Of a DNA stretch of 64,000 bases, positions 21,839-35,456 are shown one piece after another (positions within the stretch are counted from its first letter, which is position 1; every line of letters begins with the position of its first letter). Source of the stretch: Druceiella hillmani (lineage: Eukaryota; Arthropoda; Insecta; Lepidoptera; Hepialidae). The stretch is taken from contig JAYKKI010000066.1 in the NCBI GenBank assembly GCA_039881145.1, forward strand, positions 11,921,501 through 11,985,500, in the 5' to 3' direction. The position numbers and the translations under genes were made by a program. The notes beneath the pieces were generated by a model, which saw only the letters and a list, made by a program, of their open reading frames with translations, was not told the DNA's origin and did not search any database.

Positions 21839-24800
21839 TCCATAGTTCGAAGTAAAATATAGGCATAATACTATTAACATGTTTTGTCATATTATATCAA
21901 AAGCTTCTTGGTGTATATTATATTTAATTTTTTTTTATATTAAAGATTCAAAATTAACTAACCCAATGAAGATTTGAAATAGTTAGATGATATATCGACA
22001 GGAGTATTACCAAAGTCTTATTCATTTAGGATCTTTAATTATCGATGAGCATTAATTATTATCATGGCTAATAAGTTTTTTTTAATTTTTGACTAAGAGC
22101 AAAGATAAGTATTTACATTTTAAAACTTTGGAATTCACAATGCCATATTTTCAGGGGTTTTTCTGAACTTAATTTTCATGAAACTTGTTTTTCTGCTTTT
22201 TGCGTCCTGTTTACTCTTTAAAGGTTACATATCTAAATTAAAGGAGCTTTGAAAATTTACGGATGGCACAAGCGTTCACTATTTATTAAATTGGACATGA
22301 AAATTTGTTTAGGTGAAATTTTGATTTTATAAAAAATTTTGAACACCTGTGCTTTTAATCACTTAAATTATTAACTAATTGAGGAATTACAAGAGATTGT
22401 GTGCTTTTTTTGACAAAAAAATTAAAAATTAATAATTATAATTGTTGCATTCGGTGCATTTATTTGAAGTTCTAATTATAACGAACAATCAAGCAAAAAT
22501 CAATAAAAAAAAAATTTAATTTATTCAGTGCGTATTTTTTCTAATTACAAAAAAGTTTGAAAATTTAAAATATAATAACAATAGACAGCAAGTAAGGAGA
22601 TCCGCACAAAACTTAAGTCAATAAAAATAGCCGCGCAGTAAAAACACTAAAAAGTATTAAAAAAGTAGTAATAACACTAAAGGCACTAAAAATTACACAC
22701 GGTAGAAATAATATTATTTATTACATTTAAACAAATGGTTGTGGAATTTAATAAGCTTCTAATCCTAAGCTTCTAATGTTATCGGTCATGAAAATAAAAT
22801 CATTAACATCGGTCAAGAATTACGACTTTCAGCACGTTCTCATAAGATAATTACGCGAGTATTACACACACATACACACAGACTAAAGGACGGAAACTTG
22901 TCATTTTTTGTCATTGTTAAAAATAAAATTTAAATGTGATTTAATTATTAGAAAAATATATCTTCTATTAACAAAGATGTGTTAAAAGTTTCTTACTTGT
23001 AAAATTACCCGAGCTTTAATTATTTCTCTCGGGCAAGACTCGAGGCTGGCGCGATAAAGCACGAGACTGGTTGATGGTAAAGCACACACCCATGGGATAT
23101 GCATAAATGTTTGATATTATATTTCAATAATTTAAACAGTAATTGTGTATTATTTTTCAATTGCTTAAGTAATGATTATGTAAGTATTTTAACTTCAGTT
23201 TTATTCATGTTAGTCAGGGATGTTACTGCATTGTCTTAATGTAAATAAACATAGCTACGGAACACTAAATATTCAGGCTTGCTTTGTTGGTTCGTATCTT
23301 ATAGTCAATGCCGTTAGTAATTGTTTTTAAACGCATAATCTCTTTGAAACAAATATTAATTGAATTAAATATCATCATCATCATCATCATCATCATATAT
23401 ATTAATACGCTAAGGTTAAGATGGTACTCTCCCTTTTTAGAAAAAACCTCACAACTAATCCACATAAATTATATATCATTTTATAGATAATTGCTTGCTC
23501 TACCGGCATCCACAACTAAAAAAATTATTATTGCTATTGTTTTTGCAAATTAATTAATTATTAAAATTATATACACAAAACAGCAATGCTGCCATCTAAC
23601 GGCTCAACGTCAATATGATTGACGGTCGGTAAAATTTTTGTTTAATTTCAAATCCACTCACGTATAAATAAAGTGGCGCTTTAGCTCAATGCTTTTGATA
23701 CTTGCGCCTCTATATGTCAATTTTAGTAAAATATTTGTTTGATCTGTCATCTGAGCTTCATAAGGGAATAAATAATGCGAAGACTTCGCACGGGTCACGT
23801 TAGTCTGGCAATATAACTTCAAGTAAAACATGACCTTGAGTTAAAAATATAATCGTCTCCTTGCTTTAAGTAATCAAGTAACGAGTGTCAAGATAACGAG
23901 CTGCCAATCGCATAAATGGTAAGTCAACGGAGACTAATAAATGAGGACGGATGGCCAAATAACAGGGGTGAATCTGTGAGTCACTCGTTGCTGTAAATAA
24001 TGAGAGGGCGCATAAAATTACTTCCGTGTATATATGTTATAAAATGTAGCGTTGTCATAGTTTGGCAACCTATTGGATATATTTTAAAATCAAAATGTGT
24101 TTAGTTTCGAGAATTGGTTTTTAGGTAAATGGTTAAAAAATATTACCAGTTGTTACTGATGTATAATATTTATATAAATAATACATTTTTCTCTATATTG
24201 CTAATGAAAACGTAAAGCCTGGGTATAAAACCAAAGAAAACGTTAGAAGCCCTTGTAATTGTTTTGTCTATATATCATCACAACTACAATTTATTGACGC
24301 AAAGAAGTGTTAAATAATCTAACAGAAATCGGAGAACATTACTTAAGCCGTGCAAGTCCTATACCCTGACCGAGAACGGTATGTCTGAGTATAATTAAAA
24401 AATGCCGCGCAATGAAAATGACGGGTTACTTCTAGTTTACTATAAAACTACTTATTTATTAAAATAGTGTTACGTAAACATAACATTGGGAAATAAATAC
24501 ATTTTACTAATATAAATATTTGGGGGATATAAAAATTAATATCACTACACAAACCGTAAACTAATTATCTTCAGATTACCTCCCTGATTCTGAGACCAAA
24601 CAAAAAACCGATATATTTGCTTATGCTTTACCAGTAAATTATTATCCGAACATTATTTTATTATATCGTTTCATAACTTAATATTCGATTTTTTTTTCCA
24701 TTCAAACCTTTATTCATTTTGACATGTTATACATTTCTAAGACCTTTAGTTGTTTTTGAATAACGTGTATAAATTTCGAGAGAAAGCTGTTCGTTTTAAC

Positions 24801-27025
24801 TGAAATTTCACTTCACTCTGTGATGAGTAGCAAATAAATACTTGCTACTAATAATTGTCATTGAATTATTTTAGTGCTTTCTTTATTTTACCCAATGTTA
24901 ACATTAAATTTCTTATAGATTAGTTGCTCAATGCTACAATTTGGGTAAAAATTATTTTAAAACAATAATAATTAGAAAGATAAAAACCTATAACTTTAAA
25001 TGTCATATATTTGTCATTTACAATACATGCTTTGAGAATTATATGTTGTATCAAAATGTTTCCAATAAAGCAAATAGAATAATTTAACCTAATTGGGTTC
25101 AGCGATTATAAAAGCGCGTTTTTTCCGCCAAAAATGACGTTGATACGGTTACTTCGATTATTATGAAAAAGAAAATGTTGAAGATTGTTTACACGTTTAA
25201 TATAAAACTGACAAGTCTCTAAAGTAAAGGAAAATTTAATATTAAAGGAGACTATTTTAAATGTCGATGACGTCATTCACATTACGAATATAATACCAGA
25301 AGTGTTAGTAAATATAAAATCGACCTACGTTATGAACCAAACTTACTAAATAAACATTCATGGAAATTAATATGTCACCTTATTATTCTTAATGTTTTCT
25401 GTATAGTATGTCCTAGAAAGAACAGAATAGAATAAAAGCCCTTTATATTTTTTGGGCCTTTTGTTGAAAACAAAAGTTGTACCTCTCTTAGGTACAATTT
25501 TTGCTTTAATTGCAATTTTTGTTTGTTAAGATCGAACTAAAATATCAAAAAATAAACTAAACTTTTCTATGTGACTTTCATGTCATTAGGTAAGCAAATA
25601 TTTTTTGTCATCCTCTACGATAAATTAATTTTCTTTTATTCGCTAACGTAACTGTGTTAGATTATTGCCAGTATGTAATGTTACGACTGAATTAGGTTTA
25701 AATTAAATTAACTTAGAAAGTTTCAATATTTAGATTTAAGCATATGTCATATATAACTCAGTTACTGCTTACGGTTAAAAGATCATTACAGTATCAATTA
25801 TTTTTAAAAATATATATATGATAATATATATATACTTCCACATAAAATATATTTTCAAATATCAAGGCATCTATATCAATAGGCTTACTTCAAATATGAC
25901 ACATAACCACTGTCTATGTTTAAAATTAAGGAAAGGAAATGTAAAGTTGAATAAATAAGTTTGTTGTTGATGTTAAATCTAATCTCATATAACGAACACA
26001 AAATACCTCTTTGCGTGGTCGTTGTCAATTGAGCTCGTGGTTCGGTAATCCAATAGAAGTACGACTCGCAAAATTTCTCTCTTTGCGACCCTCGTTATGT
26101 TTGTCTTCTTTCAACCCTAATGTGTTTTTATTTGTCAACCTTAGCATGTAATTTTAGCCTACATCATACCTGTATCAAAGTTAAAATAAATAAAACGTAG
26201 TTTGGGGACTTAATTTTATTGGCTGCTTAATTTTAAGCTGTATATTTGGCACTTTTCTATAAAGGCGTAAAAAGTTTCAGAATATTTCATTAAAAGGTAC
26301 GTAATGGCAGCGGTGTGGGTTAACAATAGTGCTATGTATATAAATCCATTATATCAAAAAATATATATTAAAATCGACATTAAATACAGACATTTCTACT
26401 TTTTTAATTATTTTCCTAAATTACGGAACTGTTATAAGATCATACTTATCCATCCGTCTGTAAGAGACGTTTTTCTCACATACCGTTTGACAAATACAAT
26501 ATTTGATTTAAATTCAAAAAAACCTTATAAATATTTTACAACATGCAAATAAGATAATACGATAATGGGGGCCGATTGATATGGAAGCGTAGTATAAGGA
26601 TTGTAAATCGTTATATTGAATAATTGTACGTAAGGAAATACTAGAAGTATTTGGTAAAAAATTTCAAAAAAATTTGGCAGAAGCCGTTTGACGAAGTAAC
26701 TTAATTTTGTCACAGTGCCAAAGAATAATGATTCATATATATTTCAAAAGTTATTACACGAAAACCATTATTAAATGCTTTTATACTTAAAAAAAAGTGA
26801 GCTGTCGTGGGTAACCCGACAAAAGCAAAGTTTCTTCCGCATGTCATATCATGAATTTCTAAATATTAATATAATATAATATCAATACAGTGATAAATAA
26901 TCGACATATTTAGAAATAGTTTTCGAATTATCTATCACGTAGTAAAAACACTTGCATGCGTGTAAGATCATGATTCTCTCTTTGGTACAACTATACATAT
27001 ATACATGCGCGTACACACACATTTA
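21839..27025. other. AT-rich DNA, no gene seen
   Basis: Apart from the ATC microsatellite at 23371 nothing was recognised. 26430-26540 contains CATCCATCCGTCTGTAAGAG... a pyrimidine-rich string of the kind often found inside insect repeats, but the element is not defined. The frame at 26304-26552 covers it and is not supported. Confidence 0.45.
23371..23397. repeat. (ATC)n microsatellite
   Basis: Nine ATC/TCA units in a row. They generate the poly-M and poly-I tracts in the overlapping frames on both strands, which are therefore discounted. Confidence 0.97.
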
Positions 27026-27185
27026 CAGTGTATTTTTTAATTGGCACAGTGTCGGGAAATTCGAAACCCCAGCAGATGCAGGAAAATTGTCTTACATGCC
27101 ATTTGTTCTTTTTTTATGGAAACAATTTTGGCATAGTGAAATTGTTTTTCAAAAGTGAGTTTTCCATAAATAAATTTTTGTTCAA
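27026..27185 (+). repeat. Left terminal inverted repeat of the transposon
   Basis: Begins with CAGTGT directly after TA and pairs with 28395-28550. An arm of about 150 bp is long for mariner elements, many of which have about 30 bp. Confidence 0.85.
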
Positions 27186-27289
27186 TGTGGGCTGGATACA
27201 TTTCAGAACACTTCTAGCAGTTTTTAATAAAGACATATTGCAAATGTTATACAAAAAATCATAAACAGCATCGTTTAATTCCTGTGCAG

Positions 27290-28085
27290 TGTTATACCGG
27301 GACTTATAAACTTGATCCTTAAGATGAACTCATATGAAAAAATCCAACGGCGTCATATTAGATGAACATGGTGGCCATTTTATGAGACCATATGGGCCCA
27401 TTCAACTACCCGGAAAATGTTTATCTAAAAACCGTTTACTTGCTGTATTATTGTGAGAAGGTGCATCATCTTGTTGGAATATAATGTTATTCATTTAATT
27501 TAAGGAAATAATATTACCTATTTGCTGCACGACCGTATTTCTTGGTATTATTGACCACTTCACGTTCCACAATACATCTTTTTACCAAAAAATGTATCAT
27601 GTAATACACACCAATTAAAGCAAAAATGGACTTGCATTTAATGGACCAATTAAAGCAAAATGGAATGCTAATTTGCAGGTCTAAGCCGATTAGTACGTGA
27701 CCAGTAATGATTATTTCTCCTACTGTAAATGCCATTACCAGAGAAATCACATTCATCAGTCCAAATTATTAATTTTATAAAAGAACAATTGTTTATAGCC
27801 CGTGCGACAAACCATCTACAAAAATGTAATCTGCCTTTTTATCTCCAGGAAGTACTTTTAGAAGGTAAACCATCTTCTGTGCAATACTTGTACTTGTATT
27901 TCTGCCGTATTTTTCTCACAGTTGATTTATTCACACTGACATTTTCAGCTTACTCTCGAAGTGAAGCTTTTGGGAAGGTTTCAAAGTACCCTAATAAGGC
28001 GATGGTTGCAGTTTCATTTACGATCGTTGTTGACCTCTTGCGTTTTGGGTTTAAAACAACCTTCTTGTCTCAAAATCTTAATCAA
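27290..28085 (-). pseudogene. Transposase of the IS630-Tc1-mariner superfamily, multiply frameshifted
   Basis: Reading the minus strand across frames gives the family's blocks in order. A helix-turn-helix-like region has VNKSTVRKI (about 27920). The first catalytic region reads LIIWTDECDFSGNGIYSRRN then NHYWSR (about 27680-27772). The second reads NNIIFQQDDAPSH (about 27450-27492), and the third MTPLDFF (about 27336-27360), followed by LKDQVYKSRYN. From the D of QQD to the D of PLDF I count 41 intervening residues, so the catalytic pattern looks like DD41D rather than the DD34D of classic mariner. The SPD normally seen before the third block is changed to SSN. There are in-frame stops (after FPG and elsewhere), at least two frame changes, and a short internal duplication of TTTGCTTTAATTGG near 27615-27665. 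The enzyme would cut and paste the element by binding its inverted repeats; it is dead here. Confidence 0.85.
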
Positions 28086-28394
28086 AGTATAAAATATCTT
28101 ACGATTAGTTAGCTCAAGATCAGAATATTATTCCCTATATGACTTAAATGCATTATCTGGGCTTCGATATTTATAAAATTAAGTTCAATTAAATCAACTT
28201 TATGTGTAATAGATACTGCCAAGATGAATCACAGGCGGAAAACTGATTTTGACAAATGAAATAAATAATTAAAACAATGTAATTTCTTTAACTGAATTTT
28301 ACTTTTTTTCAGAGTTCATGATAAGTATGGAGATCTTAATACACCTGCAAATTTTCTCAATTTTCATGACTTATATGATATCATATTTTGTCAA

Positions 28395-28550
28395 TATTTG
28401 TCAATTTTTATGGAAAATTCACGCTTAACCAAAAACTTGACTATTCCAAAATTGTTTCTACAAAAAATCGAATGTTACCTAAGACACTTTCCCTGTATCT
28501 GCTGTGATTTCATATTTCCCCATACTGTCCTAATTGAAATAAACACACTG
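28395..28550 (-). repeat. Right terminal inverted repeat of the transposon
   Basis: Reverse-complementary to 27026-27185; the outer end is CACACTG followed by TA. Confidence 0.85.
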
Positions 28551-28552
28551 TA

Positions 28553-28700
28553 TATATTTAACGAGAACGAAGGGGGGAGAGAAAATGCACGTAGCGTGCC
28601 TGCTGGATACTGCCTCTCTTTTACTCTATCTCTATCACCCATATGGGTAGCAATACGCACTGTCCAGCCAATGGGGAGCATTTCATCAGTTTATTAGTGA
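28553..28700. other. GC-rich patch next to the transposon, unidentified
   Basis: Directly after the right TA the sequence is much less AT-rich: GAAGGGGGGAGAGAAAATGC, GTAGCGTGCCTGCTGGATAC, a CTCTATCTCTATC pyrimidine tract and CCAGCCAATGGGGAGC. Frames are open on both strands across it (28398-28697 plus, 28475-28681 minus), but each runs into the transposon arm, so neither is a gene as it stands. It is not part of the element, since the inverted repeats end at 28550. Confidence 0.4.
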
Positions 28701-30794
28701 CGTTTCATTTTTCTCAGTTAGCACCCATATTCAAATATATTTACGAAACTTCTTAAAATTACTTTAATTTTCCAAGATAGTAATTAACCACTTAAAGAAA
28801 AATGGCATTCTCGGGTTCCTATGATGGACATTCAAACCAAATGTCTAAATTTTTGTTTGTTTTCCTCATCTCTCGGTACTAAATTAAGTATTCCGCATAT
28901 ATAAAAGTAATATAAAAGTTTTACTTTTTAAATGGATTTAACTTACTTAAAATTATAAATAATGATAATTTGGTGTATGGTATATTTGAAGTAAATTTTA
29001 GACATGTCAACGGTAGATATTTGATCGATAATCCCTTGGAGATTATTGTATAACAGACGCCTCGTGTACTAAATAGGTGTTTATTCATCGCAGAATATTT
29101 CTTTGCCATCTAATTATTTCTTTTAATTTCAAATAAAATATTACAGAATGCCGATTAAAAAGAGAAAATGTTTAGTTAGTAAGTTGTATAACTAAAAATA
29201 TGGACGTGAACATATTGAGAAATGGCCCGTGTGCAGAGTGATACAAAAATCATTGCATATATTATATATATACATGTTAAATTATGTAACATGAAATGAA
29301 AACTTTGTGTAATCTATCGCGCGTTAATAGTAATAAAATATAAAACCTGTCTGTATTTATACTTAAATCAAAAAATTAGGAAATGCTCTTAAGATATTTC
29401 TTCGTTAACCTTTTTTCAAATGATTTTGATTAGTTTCATACCATTACACGCAAAAGTATGGGGTTTATATGTCATAAGTTCCTAATCATTTATTTTACTT
29501 TTCACAATATAACTCTTGCTCGGTTTAAAGCTTAATGTTAATGTGTTTAACAAGTTAGCATGAGGTACAAAACATTTAAAATAATTTAATATCAAGCAAA
29601 TGTTAATGAGTGAAGTAGAAATTATTTATATAAAACATGAAAACTAGAACCGAAAATAAATACAAGTAACAACACAATGAATAGTTACATAATTAAAAAT
29701 AATAATCACCGGAAACCATCAAAATATTTAATTATTTTGATTCCGACATCGTAAAAAATAGAGCAAGTCTAAGTGAGGTACAGCCCTCGCAATACTAAAT
29801 TAAGCTCGAATATTAAATTAAGCAAATACAGCGTGCAGTTCATTGAGGATCTCAAACCGAATGTTAATACCTAGTATTTTATATAGAAAAGAGTATTTTT
29901 TAATCCACTTAAAACAGTAAATGTTATGACCGATGAGCACATAACGTTATTAATATTTCTAAAAAATGAGGAGTGAGGTCGTATTATTTTCTCATTTGCC
30001 TAAAGTTACATAGCCGTATAATCTATCGTCATAAAAAATAAAAAAGCGGAAAATATGAAAAAAACAACGCGAAGTAGTTTGTCCTCTAAACGTTAATATC
30101 CTAGCAAAAAGAGAACTATAAAAAGCGAGGACCAAACTCAAAAAACTAATTAATTTTTTATGGGAACTTTCCCAAAAATGAACGTCAACTGATACTTTAA
30201 ACGAAATTCAGATTATGTCTGCGAAAATATGCTAGGATATCTATGGATGCTGAAAAACTCTGCGGCAAATATTTTAGTTATGCGAACGTGCTCTTTATTC
30301 GAGTGCTAACGAAACTGAAGAATTATGGAAAGCAAATTATCTAAGATGAGAAATTATAGAAAAAACATTATCTAAGATGAGAAAGACGGCTAATAAAAGA
30401 CCTTAAGTAACAACTGAAAACTTTTTGCGAAACTAATTTCTCCATATAAGAAACTGCAATTTTTTTTATTTATAACAGATATCATATTTATCACAAAGAT
30501 GCAATTTTAAATTACTAGTATGATGGTGAGGGTCCTTCATCTAATGTGTTAACTTTGCTGAGTGCCATACAGTCTTTACCTTTGGCAAATATTTGATGGC
30601 CAAGGTCAATATTAATAGCATTCAAAATGCTGTTTTGGAATTAATGCACAATTACGACCTAACTTAGAATAACGGGCAATAGGTTGCGTTCTAAAACACT
30701 AAACAATTAAAGCAATAATTTGTAGTAAATTTATATAAAAGCAGGGACGAAGAAAATTTCCAACAGTAAACGGTATGTGATTACGATATTGAAG
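28701..30794. other. AT-rich DNA, no gene seen
   Basis: A 34 bp-spaced direct repeat of ATTATCTAAGATGAGAAA occurs at about 30335 and 30369. Nothing else was recognised. Confidence 0.5.
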
Positions 30795-30907
<113 letters not shown>

Positions 30908-33900
30908 AGCTTGACCACGTAAACTTTATTCTTAAATTAGGGTAATTAAACGGTACTGAAATTAATTCTGTCTACGTCAAAATGTTTTTATTATTTAATT
31001 TATCAAGTTTTAGTAATAATATAGTTTCTTACGTATACGTATTTAGATATTTATCTTTCAAAAATTGTACACGTTTTCTTTCAGTTCACCTAACGGATTG
31101 CAGTCAGCTATGTCATATGTGTTTAATTAATATTATTTTTATTAAAATCTTTAATGTAATTTGTGAAGCAATAATTTCACTGTATATATTTGTGCACGTT
31201 TGTTTTTAGATAAATAAATAGAGATATTAATTTAATACCTAAACTAATTTATATCGAAACACAATGCAAGTACCCAGACGGTTAATGCTTGTAGGTGGAT
31301 GAAGAATTTGATGAAGATTTCCATTATATTATATGTGCTACAATTCTGGAAATGCAGATAATATATTGAAAATCTTGTATTAAAGCTTATGTATGGAGTA
31401 AATTTGTTTAATATCTTACATGTATTTCTATGTCGAGAAAAATCTTTCTTTCTGTAAATAAAGTAATTCTAAGGTTATACATTATGTTTTGGAGAAGTTT
31501 ATTTTACATTTGTCTCTGAGTAATTAAAAGTTCCTTCCATTCGAAATTTCCTCCAAGTCGCTTGAATACGATGTAAAAGTATTCACATTTAATAATTTCG
31601 GGTAATGAGTTTTTCATATGAGTGTACAATAACACTATGAGGTATTAAAATATCAGTATACTCTACCCTACATAATAATATAATAATCAGTGATTAAGTA
31701 CATAAAACCTATTGCCAATATAAAGTATTAATATTTTTAGAATATTTTAAGCTTAGCAAAACCACTATATTAGGTTAAGGCAAAAAAAAACATTCAAAGC
31801 TCAGGTGACTATAGGGTAATGGCGTTAATTAGGATAAATATTTGATTTTTACGTTATATAATTACACTTTCGAATTTTTAATTCAATGGTCTGACATAGA
31901 AATACATATAGCATAGAACCGCTTTGTAAAGTGACCCTCACAAATTTATGAACAGGTCAACTCGTAGAATATAAAAGAATAAAACTTTTGTAAGAAAGTT
32001 AGTCATTATTTGATATAATATGATGTGAATTTAATGTCCATATACGAGTCATATATTGGTGAGTGTTTGTAAAAACAAGAGATTAGTACGAATACCCGCT
32101 AATTATCATGTGTAGGTAATATAAACTAAACAAAAATGTATACCTTCGCTTATGAGTGCTTTAAATAATTCGAACTCATCCTAAGAAGAAAAGTAATACA
32201 TATATTATTTTTCATTCTCTTTATTAGTAATATGTTTTGATGGTAGCAGCGTATTTATACGCGACTTTTTTCTAAAATTCAGAAAAAAACCTCCATGAAA
32301 TTTCAAGAGAATGTGGAATATGACATACGACAAATGAAATAACATTCTCTAAGCTTGGCACAATTGAATATATTTTATTTTATAATAGCGACTAACAGAA
32401 ATTCATTTTATAGCTATAGATTTTATTTTGGACATATACATATATATATTAGATATGTACATACATATATCTTAATGTTTTTTTACACGGATACGTTACA
32501 CGTATACGTATACGTCTTTTATACAAATCTTAAGGGCGCTATTATTTTACTTGACTTTAGTTATACGCCGACAATCAAATGAGAAAGTACAAAACAGGAT
32601 ATTTGATAGTTTAATGAATATATCCCACAAAAACAACTTTATGAAAAAATCGGAACGTCTCCAGTCAACTTACCCATGTCATCGATAGCAGACTCGCCAG
32701 CAACAAAAGTTGGTCACCTGCGTTACCCGTAAGTCGTACATGTAAGTAAGTATATAGTAGTACAAGTATAACATTTATGTTCCTTTAAAACATTATTGAG
32801 AACAAAACTTTTAAGGGTCCGTAACTGTCAAGGAAATTTAAGGAAAATTGTATCGAAAGAGCGCGCAGCACAACATTAGTTAATATTGTCAAGGTAATTA
32901 TGACATCTCTACTGAGTCAGATAATAATTCGAACTCCTAAACTTACTCGTAGCCGTCTCTTATTTCATGTCGATAACGCACGAACAAACGCCGGTATCAT
33001 AGCACCGCTATGGCGGTTGTGCAACTTGGGCAACAAAGAGATGTTGACATTCAACATCTTTCCAAGTCCATGTCCAAATTAATTAACTAGAGCACTTTCC
33101 ATAGATAACTTGTAATCTATAATTGCAGCTTTATTTAATTAATAAGTTAATAACAAGTGTTTTACGAATTAATTTTATGTCTTATAAAAAAAAATAAAAT
33201 TTCCCTTACTTAACATTTACACATTTGTATAATTTAATTGGATATTTTATATATCGTTTTATTTTTTTTTGTTCTTTGTGGAAATGTTGGAGCACAAGTT
33301 CCTTTCGTATTTTGTGTTCATAGAATATTTTAATTACTGTAGTTTGCGTTTGTTTTTTTTCCCTTTTAATGAAAAATAAATAAATACTGTTAAGGCATAA
33401 ACATAAAAAAATTAAATGTAACTCAGGAATAATATCTGAACCAATTGTAATCGTACTTGTTTGGTGTACATATAAATTACATTTTCACGTCATTGTTCTA
33501 ATTAAATTCGTGCTCAACTAATCTAATGGAAGCGTCGCTCTTAAAAAGTATGTTCTCCGAGTCCCTCGTTACGGTGCCTTTATTTTATTTATCTATAAAC
33601 CTTCATTTGCAGTCTCTTCACACATACTCGTAAATCTCGATGAATTATAAAGTAGCAAAAATCCAAAAAACAATTTGGAATACCGGGTGGACAATACAGT
33701 AGTTAGATAAAAGAACTTGACGATGTAATTTAGACACTACGTGTACCGCACCTGCGTGGAAAATTTGATTTTTATTTAACTCAAGAATTCCCCGAGTCAC
33801 CTTAAGTTGACTCTATCTTATGATTTCTTTTTGAGTAGATAATGGAAGAAAATATTAGTAATATAATATTCATGCAGGGTTTTTCTTATTTCTATTTTTC

Positions 33901-35212
33901 AGGCAACCCAAATGTTGTGATTTTTTTTGTTACGTCTAGTCTTTTTCATGTTGTAGTTATGATCAAGCAAATTACATTATTTAGGGATTTGGCTATGGAT
34001 GTATTATGAAAGACACGACGTTTTTAAATAGTTTTTCCTGAACTAAATTCATTTGTAAAAGTATCTTCATAAAGAAACGATAAAAAGTTAATACGCAAGT
34101 GAATTTTCTAACTTTACTAAAACTTCATTAAATTAAACACTGTGTTATTTAAAAATAATATATGTACCTACATAAGTATAAATGGAAAATTACTAAAGCA
34201 AGATTTCAGTTTTCATCTAATTGTGAGTCACCTATATCCACAGCTATTTTTATCTACTTGAAAGTTTCAAAATTGACATGTTTTTTTCCCTTAAAATTTA
34301 AGAAGATAATGAAACATTCCTTGTATTAGGAAGTCCTTCCGCTGATATTTCAAGTGTCTAGTTTTTTTTACTCCCTTTAATAAGTTATTTAAAAATCGAT
34401 TCTACTTAACATTTCTACATGGTTAAAAATTTCCTTATGCTGCACATTTTCGGATAGCGTAGAATGATTTTTGTCATCAGCATATAAAAAATAATTAATT
34501 TTTTAAATTTGTTTACAGAAACTGTTTAGGCTATATGTAGCTATCATTAAGCATAACTTTATTTTTTCATCTTTAGTGCCAAAAACCTAACATTTTAGAT
34601 ATTTTAGAAAGACCGCCTAGATAAATTTTGAAATTCTTCAAACGACCCATGTTTGACAACATATATATATATTACATTACATTACACTAGGAAAACTACT
34701 TTTAATTTCATTCCTTACTTACGAATTCCGAAATTACATTAGATTTTTCTTAACACAGTCTTCCTTTTGTTGAATTTGTGGAAAAGTATATGATGGATAA
34801 CTTCATCATTTTTTCTATCATTTATTTTCTATATGCAATATAGATGGTTAAAATATTTTATAAATAAAATGGGGTGATTTGAGAAATTTTAATTAGGCCA
34901 ACGTCTTCATCGTTTCAAAAAATTCTATGAATTTCAAAAGCGCATTAGAAATACGCAATTAGAATTAATTAGTTATATAGTTAATATTGTCGTAAGCCTA
35001 TCACAAAAAACTATAAATTTCCAATATTTTTGTATGAAAAACTCAATAGACATCATTGGTATACTTTGCCTTTTAAATGCCAATTTAGTGCTGAATTATT
35101 TTTTCTTTGCTTGAACAATGTTATTAATCTAACGAGAATTCTGAAAACAAGAGAGTGTTTTTTATGTCAGTTGCTTCGTATTTTTAAGTTTAGATGATAA
35201 ATAAATATACTG
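30908..35212. other. AT-rich DNA, no gene seen
   Basis: Short frames at 30982-31209, 32355-32582 and 32900-33082 have no recognisable domain. A less AT-rich patch at 32660-32740 reads as GGTAACGCAGGTGACCAACT on the minus strand and was not identified. Confidence 0.45.
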
Positions 35213-35456
35213 GATATATTTGGCGTAAATTTTGTCGAAATTCATTATTCATAATTAAATGAAACTACGTGATGTACTATTATTTCTATTTTCTTTAAGT
35301 TCTTTACCACGAGCTAGGTTTCGTTGTATTATAACATCGTCATCTTTGCAAATATCCCACATGAAGATGTTGTAATACAACGAAACCTAGCTCATGGTAA
35401 AGAGCATAAAGAAAGTATAAATAATATTACATCACGTAGTTTCATATAATTGTAAA
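35213..35456. repeat. Fold-back element, copy D (both arms)
   Basis: It starts with the outer motif TATATTTGGCGTAAATTTTG, then ATTCATTATTCATAATTAAA and ACTACGTGATGTA, ACCACGAGCTAGGTTTCG and TTGTATTATAACATC. The right arm mirrors these down to ATCACGTAGTTTCAT. The centre is a short loop near ATCTTTGCAAATATCCC; the long core of copy C is absent. Confidence 0.85.

Larger units (their letters stand above)
27026..28550 (-). mobile_element. Complete, inactive Tc1/mariner-type DNA transposon
   Basis: The left terminal inverted repeat starts CAGTGTATTTTTTAATTGGC at 27026. The right one, read on the minus strand from 28550, starts CAGTGTGTTTATTTCAATTA. They remain alignable for about 150 bp, through GCAGATNCAGGAAA, GAAACAATTTTGGNATAGT and TTTTCCATAAA. 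Both ends abut a TA dinucleotide (27024-27025 and 28551-28552), the target duplicated by this superfamily. The element is 1525 bp long, a normal size for one transposase gene, which lies on the minus strand. The arms have diverged visibly, so the insertion is old. Confidence 0.9.

Noticed and set aside
23265..23490. Overlapping frames with poly-Met and poly-Ile
   Set aside because: Both are translations of the (ATC)n microsatellite on opposite strands.
23680..23720. tRNA-like string GGCGCTTTAGCTCAATGC
   Set aside because: Resembles a tRNA 5' half, but no anticodon arm, T arm or acceptor pairing follows.
28398..28697. Plus-strand frame of 99 codons
   Set aside because: It starts in the transposon's right inverted repeat and runs across the element boundary, so it is not a unit of selection.
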